From JACCZR01 sp963830065 (GTDB taxonomy: Bacteria > Actinomycetota > Thermoleophilia > Solirubrobacterales > Thermoleophilaceae), in contig CAWHLA010000011.1 in NCBI GenBank assembly GCA_963830065.1, positions 1 through 64,000 of the forward strand: 64,000 nucleotides of DNA, given 5' to 3'. The position numbers were made by a program, and so were the translations under genes. Below the pieces are notes generated by a model that did no database searches, had not been told where the DNA came from, and saw only the letters and a program-made list of their open reading frames with translations. Shown piece after piece: positions 22,949-31,515 of the stretch (position 1 is the first letter of the stretch; the number at the start of each line of letters is the position of its first letter).

Positions 22949-23323
22949 GTGCGGGAACTTCGTGCATTCCTGCCGCCCCTGGCCCTCATGGGAGTCATCT
23001 TCGTGCTCTCGGGCCAGCAGAGCCTCGACTCCGGCCTCGGGTGGCTCGACACCGTGCTCCGAAAGCTCGTCCACTTCGGCGAGTACGCCCTCCTGTGCGC
23101 GCTGTGGTGGCGCGCGCTGCGCACCCGGATCACCGGTGACCAGGCACTGCTGATCGCCTTCGCACTCACCAGCGCCTACGCCGCGTCCGACGAGCTGCAC
23201 CAGACCTTCGTCGGCGGCCGCCACGGCACGCCGGTCGACTGGCTCATCGACACCGCCGGGGCCCTGACGGCGGCGCTGGTCATCCGCCGCCTTGCGCCGG
23301 CCCGAGAGCGGGTGCCCGCGTGA
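22949..23323 (+). CDS. VanZ-like membrane protein
   Basis: 124 residues with about four membrane helices. It has the VanZ signature: LSGQQSLDSGLGWLDTVLRK, LVHFGEYALLCALWWRAL, ASDELHQTFVGGRHGTPVDW and LIDTAGALTAAL. The conserved H-F-x-E-Y, D-E-x-H-Q and R-x-G-x-x-x-D are all present. VanZ proteins affect cell-envelope properties and low-level teicoplanin resistance; the biochemical activity is unclear. It overlaps the kinase gene by 4 nt (GTGA). Confidence 0.8.
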   Translation: MRELRAFLPPLALMGVIFVLSGQQSLDSGLGWLDTVLRKLVHFGEYALLCALWWRALRTRITGDQALLIAFALTSAYAASDELHQTFVGGRHGTPVDWLIDTAGALTAALVIRRLAPARERVPA

Positions 23324-24072
23324 AGCCGCAGGCGGCCATCGGCGGAGTGGCGGCCGTCGCGCTCGGCGTGGCCGGCGGCCTCATCGGCGCTCGGCTGCGC
23401 AACCGCGAAGCCAACCGGGGGCGCCGGGCACGCGAGCTGGCCCAACACGCCATGCGCGAGGAGGGACAGGTCCGCCGGCGCGTAGCGGAGGCGATTCACG
23501 ACGGCCCGGTGCAGGAGTTCATCGCCCTCGACATGGTGCTCGCCAGCGCCGGCAATGCGCTGGCCCGGGGCGACCACGAGCGCGGCGCCGAGCTGCTCAA
23601 GGAAGCACGCGAGGCCACCGCGCGCAACGTGCGCATGCTGCGCGAGGAGCTGGTCGAGCTCGGTCCGTACGCCTTCGAGGAGGCCAACTACGAGACGGCC
23701 ATCGAGCGCTGCCTGCCGATCTGGAAGCGCCGCTACGACCTGGACGTGGCCGTGACCCTCGAGCGCATCCCGCTCGAGCCCGAGATGGCCGGTGAGCTGT
23801 TCCGCATCACCCAGGAGGCCGTGATCAACGCCGGCCGCCACGCCGGGGCCGACACGGTCGCGGTCAGCCTCCGCACCGTCGACGGCCAGATCGAGCTCAG
23901 GGTGACCGACGACGGGCAGGGCATCGAGGGCTCACCGCTGGAGGACCCGGTGGCCGGTCACCTCGGGCTGATGAGCATCCGCGAGCGCGCCGAGCTGCTC
24001 GACGGGACGCTCGAGCTCGAGAGCTCAGACAGGGGCACCAAGCTGGTCGTGCTGGTCCCCGCTCCCGGCTAG
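23320..24072 (+). CDS. NarX/DegS-type sensor histidine kinase
   Basis: 250 residues. A short N-terminal membrane helix (GGVAAVALGVAGGLIGARL) is followed by the dimerisation/phosphoacceptor helix RRRVAEAIHDGPVQEFIALD (His in H-D-G-P-V-Q). The ATPase comes next: ITQEAVINAGRHAGA (N box), VTDDGQGIEG (G1), HLGLMSIRERAELLDGTLEL (G2). No sensor domain is seen. No response regulator is adjacent, so the partner is elsewhere or the LuxR protein at 26259 takes that role. Confidence 0.8.
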   Translation: MKPQAAIGGVAAVALGVAGGLIGARLRNREANRGRRARELAQHAMREEGQVRRRVAEAIHDGPVQEFIALDMVLASAGNALARGDHERGAELLKEAREATARNVRMLREELVELGPYAFEEANYETAIERCLPIWKRRYDLDVAVTLERIPLEPEMAGELFRITQEAVINAGRHAGADTVAVSLRTVDGQIELRVTDDGQGIEGSPLEDPVAGHLGLMSIRERAELLDGTLELESSDRGTKLVVLVPAPG

Positions 24073-26226
24073 CCCCGGCGTCACCGGCTGCAGGCGAACC
24101 GGGATCCCGTTCAGGTGGGCCATGCCGGCCAGTCGCTCGAGGTCCTCGGGGTCCGAGCTGGCGAGCAGGTTCACGTTCGCGCCCGCGTTCTGGTTGGCGA
24201 GCTGCCAGCCGCCCCGGTGACCCCAGCCGTGCGGCAGCGCGACCGCCCCCGGAATCATCTCGTCGGTCACCTTCACCGGCACGGTCACGGCACCGGACTT
24301 CGACTCGACGCACACCTCTCCCCCGTCCTCGAGACCGCACGCCGCGGCGTCGTCGGGGTGCACCCGCAGCGCCTGCACCCGCCCGCCGCGCATCAGCAAG
24401 GGCGTGTTGTGCATCCACGAGTTGTGCGAGCGCAGCTCGCGCAGGCCGATCAGCCGCAACGGATACGCGGGGTCGTCGCCGTTCGCCGACTCGGCCCGCG
24501 TCATCTCCTTCACGATCTCGGGTGGAGCCAGACGAACGCGGCTGCCCTTGTGACGGACCTTCGCCGACAGCACGCCGGTCTCGATCTCCTCGCCCAGCAG
24601 CAGCCCGTGCGGGTGCCTGCGCAGCTTGTCCAAGCTCAGGCCGCCCCGTCGCGCCCCGAACAGGTCCCCGTTGGGGCCGGTACGCAGCAGCAGGTCGACG
24701 AGGCGCTTGGGGCTCGGGCGGATGCCCACCCTCGCCGACGCCCGCAGGGCGGGGATTGAGTACGGCGCCAGGCCCATCCGCTTCGAGAGGTCGTCGATGA
24801 TCTCCCACTCCTCGCGCGACTCCCCCATCGGCTCGATCACCCGCTCGGTCGTCTGGATGAAGGGCTGCGAGAAGAAGCCGAGGAAGGCGATGGGCACGTC
24901 GTCGCGTTCGTACAGCGTGGTGGTGGGCAGCACATAGTCGGCGTGCTTGGTGGTCTCGTTGACGTAGAAGTCGAGCGCCACCATCAGGTCGAGCTTTTCG
25001 AGCGCGCGCTCCATGGAGTCGCCGTCGGGGACCGACAGCACCGGGTTGCCCGCGGACACGAACATCGCCTTGATCTGCCGCGCCCCGGGCGTCTCGATCT
25101 CCCGCGGCAGCAGCGACGCGGGCAGGTTGCCGATCACGTCGGGGAAGTCGCCGAACCGGGCCCGGGTCTTGCCGTAGGAGGCCAGGCCGACTCGCTCGGC
25201 CACGTCGTCCAGGGCGATGGGCGGCCGCCCGAAGACCGCACCGCCCGGCGAGTCCAGGTTCCCGGTCACGGCGTTGAGCGCGTCGAGCAGGAAGGACACC
25301 AGCGTTCCGAAGCGGCCCAGGCACGAGCCGGTGCGCCCGTAGGCGGCGGCGCTGGGAGCGGCGGCGAAGGCGCGAGCCAGCTCGCGCGCCCGCTCGGCCG
25401 GCACGCCGGTGCGGCCCTCGGTGTCCTCGGGCGGGTGGGAGGCCACCAGGCGCTCGAGCTCTGCTGAGCCCTCGGCGTGCTCGGCCAGCCACGCGCGGTC
25501 GGCCAGGCCCTCCTCGAACACCACCTGCAGCAGCGAGAGCAGCAGCCAAACGTCGGCGTCGGGCCGGATCGGGAGATGCTCGAACTGTTTCGCGGTCTCG
25601 GACCGGCGCGGATCGACGACCACCACCCGGCCGCCCCGCTTCTCCAGGCCGAGCAGCTGCTCGCGCACTCGCGGCGCGGAGAGCACCGAGCCGTGCGAGA
25701 CGAGCGGGTTGGCACCCACCATGAGCAGGAAGTCGGTGCGCCGGAGGTCTGGGATCGGCACCACCAGCGGCGAGCCGTACAGCAGCGCGCTGGCGGCGAA
25801 GCGGTTGTTCACGTCCTGCGAGCCGGCGCTGTAGTAGTGCGGCGAGCCCACCGCGTCCAGGAAGCCCTTGGCCCACAGCGTGTGCGAGTAGGAGAAGGCG
25901 CCCGGATTGCCCATGTACCAGGCCACCGACTCCTTGCCGTGCTCGTCGAGAACGTCGGACAGGCGGTCGGCGATGTCGGCGAGCGCCGTCTCCCAGCTCA
26001 CCTCCTCGAAGTCGCCCCGGCGGGTGCGCCGCAGCGGCTTCAGCACGCGGTCGGGGTCGTTGACGACCTCCTCCATCGCGATGCCCTTGGGACAGGCGTA
26101 GCCGCTGGAGAGCGGATGGTCGGCGTCGGGGCGCAGCTTGGTCAGCTTCCCGTCCTCGACCGTGGCGACCATCCCGCACAGCGGCTCGCAGATACGACAG
26201 AAGGTGACCTTCTCCTCGACGGGCAT
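24025..26226 (-). CDS. Molybdopterin (bis-MGD) oxidoreductase
   Basis: 733 residues from ATG 26226. A [4Fe-4S] motif opens the protein (FCRICEPLCGM and YACPKG). The Mo-cofactor domains follow: SWETALADIADRL, AGSQDVNNRFAASALLYG, MVGANPLVSHG, VVVVDPRRSETA, and C-terminal HNSWMHNTPLLMRG, VHPDDAAACGLEDGG and LPHGWGHRGGWQLANQNAG. It belongs to the DMSO-reductase superfamily. The metal ligand residue cannot be assigned by eye, so the substrate (formate, nitrate, other) stays open. There is no Tat signal and no small subunit beside it. TACCTT lies 11 nt upstream of the ATG. The 3' end overlaps the kinase gene on the other strand by 48 nt. Confidence 0.8.
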   Translation of the reverse strand: MPVEEKVTFCRICEPLCGMVATVEDGKLTKLRPDADHPLSSGYACPKGIAMEEVVNDPDRVLKPLRRTRRGDFEEVSWETALADIADRLSDVLDEHGKESVAWYMGNPGAFSYSHTLWAKGFLDAVGSPHYYSAGSQDVNNRFAASALLYGSPLVVPIPDLRRTDFLLMVGANPLVSHGSVLSAPRVREQLLGLEKRGGRVVVVDPRRSETAKQFEHLPIRPDADVWLLLSLLQVVFEEGLADRAWLAEHAEGSAELERLVASHPPEDTEGRTGVPAERARELARAFAAAPSAAAYGRTGSCLGRFGTLVSFLLDALNAVTGNLDSPGGAVFGRPPIALDDVAERVGLASYGKTRARFGDFPDVIGNLPASLLPREIETPGARQIKAMFVSAGNPVLSVPDGDSMERALEKLDLMVALDFYVNETTKHADYVLPTTTLYERDDVPIAFLGFFSQPFIQTTERVIEPMGESREEWEIIDDLSKRMGLAPYSIPALRASARVGIRPSPKRLVDLLLRTGPNGDLFGARRGGLSLDKLRRHPHGLLLGEEIETGVLSAKVRHKGSRVRLAPPEIVKEMTRAESANGDDPAYPLRLIGLRELRSHNSWMHNTPLLMRGGRVQALRVHPDDAAACGLEDGGEVCVESKSGAVTVPVKVTDEMIPGAVALPHGWGHRGGWQLANQNAGANVNLLASSDPEDLERLAGMAHLNGIPVRLQPVTPGLAGSGDQHDQLGAPV

Positions 26227-26258
26227 CGCCAAGGGAGAAGGTACCCGACCCGGGCGGG

Positions 26259-27221
26259 CTAGAGCCAGCCGCGCTCGGTGGCGATCAGGACCGCCTGGGC
26301 CCTTGTCCACCGCGCCGAGCTTGGCGTAGGTGTTGTGCAGGTGCGTGCGCACCGTGGAGGTGGAGAGGTCGAGCTCGTGGGCGATCTGCTTGTAGACCTT
26401 GCCCTCGGCCAGGCGCTTGAGCACCTCGACCTCGCGTGAGGACAGCGGGGGGGATCGACGTTCTGGCCGTGGCCGTAGTGGGCGAGCATGTCGGCCAGAC
26501 GCACGAAGGCGGCCTCGCCCTCGGCGTCCTCGGAGTGATGGCGCTCGATCGCGCGGGCAAGGCGGTCGGGGAGCCCCCAGCGGCGGGCGAGCACGCCGCC
26601 CACCAGAGCGTGGTCGACGCCCAGCTCGCGGCGCTCGCGCTTGACGCGCTCCTCGGGGGTGCGGGCCTCGCCGTGGATCTGCTCGGGGTAGGCCGGGTAG
26701 GCGTGTATGAGCACGAGCTTCCCGACGTCGTGAAGCAGGGCGGAGACCAGCAGCTCGTCGCGGTCGGGGTATTCGAGCACCCGCGCCACGCGATCGGCGG
26801 CGGATTGGGTGGCCACGGCGTGCAGCCGGAAGCGCTCGGGCGCGTTGTCCCAGCCCGGAGAGCGCTCGAAGAAGTCGAAGGTCGCGGCCCGCGATACGAG
26901 CGCGTCCACACCCTCGGGGGTCAGCGCCTCGACCGCCTTGGGGACGCTGGTGATCTTGCCCCGCTTGCGGCCGCCCAGGCGGTTGGCCATGCGCAGGACG
27001 GTGATGACCAGCGAGCAGTCCGATTCGACGGCAGCCACGACGTCCCCGGTGCTGGGGTTGTCGTCGCGCACGACCGAAAGGACGCGATTACGCGACTCGG
27101 CGAGCGCCGGAAACGCCTCCAGCGCGTCGAAAGCCGCTGTCAGCCTGCGTCCGTGCCCTTCGCTTGGGCGCCGTCCCCATGTATCGGATGGCACCGTGTG
27201 TGCGGTCATGGCAGCTTCCAC
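26259..27221 (-). CDS. HDOD domain-LuxR regulator, two compensating frameshifts
   Basis: Starts GTG 27221 or ATG 27209. The HDOD-type part (LEAFPALAESRNRVLSVV.., SDCSLVITVLRMANRLGGRK, ELLVSALLHDVGKLVLIHAY, ERHHSEDAEG) resembles regulatory metal-less HD proteins. After a run of seven G (26447-26453) the reading moves to VLKRLAEGKVYKQIAHELDL, STSTVRTHLHNTYAKLGAVD, a LuxR-type helix-turn-helix. It returns to the first frame after a GGG run near 26300 to end AVLIATERGWL. Both joints are homopolymers and both ends fit the family, so I treat this as one intact 320-residue regulator with sequence errors. Confidence 0.7.
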   Translation of the reverse strand: MEAAMTAHTVPSDTWGRRPSEGHGRRLTAAFDALEAFPALAESRNRVLSVVRDDNPSTGDVVAAVESDCSLVITVLRMANRLGGRKRGKITSVPKAVEALTPEGVDALVSRAATFDFFERSPGWDNAPERFRLHAVATQSAADRVARVLEYPDRDELLVSALLHDVGKLVLIHAYPAYPEQIHGEARTPEERVKRERRELGVDHALVGGVLARRWGLPDRLARAIERHHSEDAEGEAAFVRLADMLAHYGHGQNVDPPRCPHARSRCSSAWPRARSTSRSPTSSTSPPPRCARTCTTPTPSSARWTRAQAVLIATERGWL

Positions 27222-27253
27222 TTGAGAACCCGGACTGGGTATCGGCAGATGGA

Positions 27254-28519
27254 CTAGTGCAGTTGAGTCCTGGAGCGCTCCAACGCGAGATCGATGCGCG
27301 AAAGCGTCTCCTCGCGTCCCAGCACGGCGACGGACTCGAAGATGCCCGGGGAAACAGTCGTACCGCTTATGGCGACCCTCACCGGCTGGAAGACCTCCTT
27401 GGGCTTGACTCCCAGCCGCTCCACCACGCCGCGCAGGGCGGCCTCCACCGAGTCGGTGTCGAACGGGTCGGCCGCCTCCAGCGCCTCGCGCGCCGCGCCC
27501 AGGCGCTCCGGGGCGCCGTCGCCCATCACCTTGGCCCAGGCCTTGTCGTCGAAGTCCTGGCGCTCCACCAAGAAGGCGGCCAGGGTCCAGAAGTCGTCGA
27601 GGGTCTGCATCTTCTCCTGGGCGATGCCCACCGCCTCCCCCAGGCCAGAGCGGCCGTGGCGCTGCTCCAGGATCTGGGTGAGCCGTTCGGGCGACAGCTC
27701 GCGTAGGTAGCGCCCGTTCATCCAGCGCAGCTTCTGCTCGTCGAAGACCGCCGGCGACTTCGAGACCCGGTCCAGCGAGAAGCCCTCGATCAGCTCCTCG
27801 GTGGTCATGAAGGTGGTCTCGGCGTCGAGGCCCCAGCCCAGCAGCGCGATGTAGTTGCGCACCGCCTCGGGCAGGTAGCCGCGCTCGCGCAGCTCCTGGA
27901 CGGACGCCGCGCCGTGGCGCTTGGAGAGCTTCTTGCCGTCGGGGCCCAGCAGCAGCGGCAGGTGGGCGTAGGCCGGCGGCTCGGCGCCCAGCGCCTGCAG
28001 CACCATCACCTGGCGTGGGGTGTTGGACAGGTGGTCCTCGCCGCGGACCACGTGGGTGATCCCCATGTCGAGGTCATCCACCGCGACGGCGAGGTTGTAG
28101 AGCGGGCTGCCGTCCGAGCGGGCGACGACGAAGTCCTTGATCCCCGAGTGCGGAAACCGGACCTCGCCGCGGATCTCGTCGGAGATCACCGTCTCCCCGT
28201 CCGGGTCCACGCGCAGCCGCACGGCCCCCTCGTCCGTGTAGGCGTGCCCCCCGTCCAGCAGGCGCCGGATCGCCTCCTCGTGGCGCGGGCGCTGCTCGGC
28301 CTGAGAGAGGGGGCCCTCGTCCCAGGTCAGCTCGAGCCAGCGCAGCGCGTCGAGGATCTGCTCGACGTTCTCGGGGGTCGAGCGCTCACGGTCGGTGTCC
28401 TCGATCCGCAGGACCAGTGAACCGCCCTCGCCCCGGGCGAGAAGCCAGTTGTACAGTGCCGTCCGCGCGCCCCCGATGTGCAGCTGCCCAGTGGGTGAAG
28501 GAGCAAATCGGACGCGCAC
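27254..28519 (-). CDS. gltX: Glutamyl-tRNA synthetase
   Basis: 421 residues from GTG 28519. Class I signatures: PSPTGQLHIGGARTALYNWL (HIGH) at residues 8-27, RIEDTDRERS, NLAVAVDDLDMGITHVVRG, and KLSKRHG at 197-203. It charges tRNA-Glu (and possibly tRNA-Gln for later amidation). It is shorter than typical (~470-490): the stretch around residues 92-110 lacks the usual Cys-containing insertion, and the anticodon-binding end is short. A TAGCAT -10 overlaps the start codon of the divergent nfo gene. Confidence 0.93.
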   Translation of the reverse strand: MRVRFAPSPTGQLHIGGARTALYNWLLARGEGGSLVLRIEDTDRERSTPENVEQILDALRWLELTWDEGPLSQAEQRPRHEEAIRRLLDGGHAYTDEGAVRLRVDPDGETVISDEIRGEVRFPHSGIKDFVVARSDGSPLYNLAVAVDDLDMGITHVVRGEDHLSNTPRQVMVLQALGAEPPAYAHLPLLLGPDGKKLSKRHGAASVQELRERGYLPEAVRNYIALLGWGLDAETTFMTTEELIEGFSLDRVSKSPAVFDEQKLRWMNGRYLRELSPERLTQILEQRHGRSGLGEAVGIAQEKMQTLDDFWTLAAFLVERQDFDDKAWAKVMGDGAPERLGAAREALEAADPFDTDSVEAALRGVVERLGVKPKEVFQPVRVAISGTTVSPGIFESVAVLGREETLSRIDLALERSRTQLH

Positions 28520-28526
28520 TTTCGCG

Positions 28527-29399
28527 ATGCTAGTCGGCGCTCACGTCTCCACCTCGGGGGGTCTGCCAGAGGCCTACGCACGCGCCGCCGAGCGCGGCTG
28601 CGAGTCGATGCAGATCTGGGGGCAGTCCCCCCGTCAGTGGGCTCCGGGCAAGCCCAAGCCCAGCGACGAGGCCGCCTTCCGGGAGCTGCTGGACAGCGGG
28701 CCGGTGAAGTCGGTGGCCATCCACGCGATCTACCTGATCAACTGCGCCTCGACCGACTCCGACCTGCGGCGCAAGTCGCTGGCCTCGCTCACCAACGCGC
28801 TCCAGCTGGGCGACCGCATCGGCGCCGCCGGCGTGGTGCTGCACCCCGGCTCGGCCAAGGGCGAGCCCAACGAGGAGGCGCTGCCCCGGGTGGCCGAGGT
28901 GCTGCGCGAGGCCCTCGACGAGTCTGACCGCTGTGACCTCCTGCTCGAGAACACCGCCGGTGCCGGCGACACCATCGGCCGCACCTTCGAGGAGCTGTCC
29001 GAGCTGATCCGCCTGTGCCGCGGGCGAAAGCGCGTGGGTGTGTGTCTGGACTCCTGCCACATGCTTGCCTCGGGCTTCGACATCCGCACCGCGGACAAGC
29101 TGACCGCAGTGATCGACGACTGCGAGCGCACGGTGGGCACCGGCCGGGTGCGGTGCCTGCACGTCAACGACTCCCAGGCCCCGCTGGGCTCCAACCGCGA
29201 CCGCCACGCCCCGCCCGGAGACGGCGAGCTGGGCGCCCGCGGCTGCTCCGCCTTCATCTCCGAGCCGCGCTTCGAGGGCCTCCCCGGGATCTTCGAGGGC
29301 CCCGGCAAGGCCGGTAAGGGCGCCGAGAAGGAGGACGTCGACCGGCTGAAGGAGCTGCGAAGATCTGGCCGAGCCGCCCGGCGCAAGCGCCGCGGGTGA
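28527..29399 (+). CDS. nfo: Endonuclease IV (AP endonuclease)
   Basis: 290 residues. MLVGAHVSTSGGLPEAYARA opens a TIM-barrel. Zinc ligands appear in AIHAIYLINCAS, VVLHPGSAKGEPNEEA, LLLENTAGAGDTIGRTFEEL, VGVCLDSCHMLASGFDIRT and CLHVNDSQAPLGSNRDRHAP. It cleaves DNA at abasic sites in base excision repair. The end after FISEPRFEGLPGIFE..DVDRLKELRR is basic (RAARRKRRG). The start is the family's usual N-terminus. Only 7 nt separate it from the gltX start. Confidence 0.92.
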   Translation: MLVGAHVSTSGGLPEAYARAAERGCESMQIWGQSPRQWAPGKPKPSDEAAFRELLDSGPVKSVAIHAIYLINCASTDSDLRRKSLASLTNALQLGDRIGAAGVVLHPGSAKGEPNEEALPRVAEVLREALDESDRCDLLLENTAGAGDTIGRTFEELSELIRLCRGRKRVGVCLDSCHMLASGFDIRTADKLTAVIDDCERTVGTGRVRCLHVNDSQAPLGSNRDRHAPPGDGELGARGCSAFISEPRFEGLPGIFEGPGKAGKGAEKEDVDRLKELRRSGRAARRKRRG

Positions 29400-29477
29400 C
29401 GGCGCAGGCGCCGCAAGTGACGGCACACGCGCCGTCCCGCTCACGCTGACACCGTCTGATGTGACGTCGATAGGCGG

Positions 29478-29483
29478 TATGCT
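29478..29483 (+). promoter_or_regulatory. -10 box of the MerR-family operon (leaderless)
   Basis: TATGCT ends 7 nt before GTG 29491, which begins MSERPLQVVG. An upstream GTG at 29461 would place the -10 inside the gene, so the later start is preferred. Confidence 0.5.
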
Positions 29484-29490
29484 TTCCGGC

Positions 29491-30279
29491 GTGAGTGAGC
29501 GGCCTCTGCAGGTGGTCGGTTCCGAGGAGTCGTCCGCCGAGTCCGAGCATCCGTTCACGATCGAGGAGCTCGCCTCGGAGACCGGCTTCACGGTCCGCAA
29601 CATCCGCTCCCACCGCGCCCGCGGCCTGCTCCAGCCCCCCGCCGTGCGCGACCGGATCGGCTACTACGGCCAAGAGCACGTAGCGCGGCTGAAGCTGGTG
29701 CGCCAGCTGCAGGACGAGGGCTTCAACCTCGCCGCGATCAAGCGCGTGATCGAACGCGCGCCAGCCTCCTCGGACCAGATACTCAACGCCATCCAGATGA
29801 TCCAGCAGCCTTTCGAGACCGAGGACTCCCAGGTCTACACGCGCGACGAGCTGCGCGAGCGGTTCACCGTCGAGGACCCCGAGGCGCTGCTGAGGAAGGC
29901 CGCTGACGCCGGCGTGCTCATCCCCCTGGGCGAGGACCGCTTCGAGGCTCCCGCCCCCTCGCTGCTCGACGTCGCGGAGGAGCTGGATGCACTCGGCGTC
30001 CCCCTGCACCACGCCCTGGCGGTGGTGGGCAAGGTGCGCGACAGCTCGCGCACGATCGCGCGGGCCTTCGTGCGGCTGTTCGTGGACGACGTCGTGAAGC
30101 CCTTCGAGGCCGACGGGATGCCGTCCGACCGCTGGCCGGACATCGCCCAGGCCATCGAGCGCTTGCGGCCGATGTCCGCTCAGGTCGTGTTGTCGGTCTA
30201 CCGGATGGCCATGTCCGAAGAGGTGGACCGCGAGGCGCCGAAGATCTTCGAGCGCCTCACCAAGGGCAGGGGCCGGTGA
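29491..30279 (+). CDS. MerR-family transcriptional regulator
   Basis: 262 residues. The winged helix FTIEELASETGFTVRNIRSH, RARGLLQPPAVRDRIGYYGQ and EHVARLKLVRQLQDEGFNLA is a MerR DNA-binding domain. The long C-terminal part (ALLRKAADAGVLIPLGEDRF.., LDALGVPLHHALAVVGKVR..) is helical and resembles the sensor part of HTH proteins conserved in actinobacteria with no known ligand. It overlaps the next gene by 4 nt (GTGA). Confidence 0.8.
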   Translation: MSERPLQVVGSEESSAESEHPFTIEELASETGFTVRNIRSHRARGLLQPPAVRDRIGYYGQEHVARLKLVRQLQDEGFNLAAIKRVIERAPASSDQILNAIQMIQQPFETEDSQVYTRDELRERFTVEDPEALLRKAADAGVLIPLGEDRFEAPAPSLLDVAEELDALGVPLHHALAVVGKVRDSSRTIARAFVRLFVDDVVKPFEADGMPSDRWPDIAQAIERLRPMSAQVVLSVYRMAMSEEVDREAPKIFERLTKGRGR

Positions 30280-30497
30280 AGCGACCGCACCCCCTGGCCG
30301 GGCTCTCCGAGGCGCTGGAAACGCGGCCGCCGAAGGGACTGGCCGCCCTGCCGCCGGCCGCGCTCGAGGAGGTCGAGCTGGCCGTGCGCGAGGCCCGAAG
30401 CCGCCAGGGCCAGGCACTTGAGGACTCGCTGACGGCCTCGCTGCGTGTGGCCCCCCGCCCGCTCCGCCCCCTGCTGCGCAAGGTGCTGCTGGGATGA
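30276..30497 (+). CDS. Small helical protein in the MerR operon
   Basis: 73 residues from GTG: MKRPHPLAGLSEALETRPPK, then ALPPAALEEVELAVREARSR and LRVAPRPLRPLLRKVLLG. It is all-helical, basic, without cysteine or a membrane span, and not a known family. Overlaps of 4 nt on both sides indicate strict translational coupling. Confidence 0.55.
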   Translation: MKRPHPLAGLSEALETRPPKGLAALPPAALEEVELAVREARSRQGQALEDSLTASLRVAPRPLRPLLRKVLLG

Positions 30498-31213
30498 GCG
30501 CCGAGCTGCGCTCGCGCGCGGAGGTGGAGAAACTCGCCCGCTGCCTCGGCACCGATCCCGACCGGCTGGCGGCGCTGGAGGCCTGCTCGCCCAAGGACCT
30601 GCGCAAGCTGCGTCATCAGGTCGGCGACCACCTGCTGGAGGCCGACCGCCGGCCCTTCGCCCGCGCCGCCGCGGCGGCCTCGGCGGTACCGGCGGCCATC
30701 GGCGCCCGGCTGGCCGAGAAGGCGCTCGGCCCGCTGCTCACCGCCCGCGTGGCCGCGCTGGTGGACGAGGACAAGGTCATGGGCATCGTCCAGCGCCTGC
30801 CCGACGACTTCCTGGCCGACGTCGCCGTGGAGCTCGACCCCCGCCACGCCCGGCACGTGCTGCTGGGCATCGCCCCCGACCGCATGGCCGACGCCGCCGC
30901 CGAGCTCGACCGCCGCGGCGAGCACGTCGCCATGAGCGGCTTCGTCAGCTACCTGACGCCCGAGGCGCTCAGCGCGGTGATCGACATCCTGTCCGCCGAC
31001 GCCCTCCTGCGGGTCGGCTTCCTGCTCGAGGCCCCCGAGCGGCTGAACGGCATCGTGGCCAGCCTGTCCGACGAGTGCCTGACCGAGATCATCGAGCTCG
31101 CGAACACCGAGGGCCGCGAGACCGAGCTGGACGGAATCCACGAGCACCTGAAGCCCCGCCAGGCCCAACGCCTGAACGGCCTCCGCCACGTAGTGGCCGA
31201 ATCAACCCGCTGA
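30494..31213 (+). CDS. Helical-repeat protein in the MerR operon
   Basis: 239 residues. After a hydrophobic segment (ARAAAAASAVPAAIGARLAE) come about four helix-pair repeats: LVDEDKVMGIVQRLPDDFLA, VAVELDPRHARHVLLGIAPD, SGFVSYLTPEALSAVIDILS and LRVGFLLEAPERLNGIVASL. The spacing resembles the MgtE N-terminal superhelix, but no CBS or channel domain follows. The function is unknown; conservation with a MerR regulator and a small partner suggests a regulated envelope or ion-linked role. Confidence 0.6.
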   Translation: MSAELRSRAEVEKLARCLGTDPDRLAALEACSPKDLRKLRHQVGDHLLEADRRPFARAAAAASAVPAAIGARLAEKALGPLLTARVAALVDEDKVMGIVQRLPDDFLADVAVELDPRHARHVLLGIAPDRMADAAAELDRRGEHVAMSGFVSYLTPEALSAVIDILSADALLRVGFLLEAPERLNGIVASLSDECLTEIIELANTEGRETELDGIHEHLKPRQAQRLNGLRHVVAESTR

Positions 31214-31515
31214 AGGCGGCCGGCTGCGGCGCCCCGGCGCCCCCGGCGCCCCCGGCGGGGCCAGCCCCGCTGCCCCCGGCAACGCGAACCGCACACACGC
31301 AAGAAAAAAGTCCGCAGCCGGCTGACGAGTTTGCGGAAACGTGTGCGCCACACACACGGTTCACCCGCGGGTGGCAGCGGAAGCAACTTGCCCGTGCCCG
31401 AAGGGCACGAGTGCAAGGAACATTCCGCTGACAGGACCCGCGGCCTGGCGGCCGGGGAAGCGGCTGTTCAGGGGCGGCCGGGGGTGCGGCGGTAAAAGGC
31501 CGGGGGTTGCGGCAG
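31214..31515. other. Intergenic region, 302 nt
   Basis: No gene is supported. It begins with a run of GGCGCCCCC-type repeats (31230-31280). Then come AAGAAAAAAG and a TCCGCA..TGCGGA stem (31310-31336) that may end the MerR operon. CACACACGGTTC and its near-mirror GAACCGCACACAC lie around 31285-31362. The last 100 nt are GC-rich and featureless. Confidence 0.4.

Noticed and set aside
26226..26424. A LuxR-molybdopterin fusion protein
   Set aside because: The continuous frame is created by an indel. The LuxR part belongs to the HDOD gene, and the oxidoreductase has its own ATG with its Fe-S motif directly after it.
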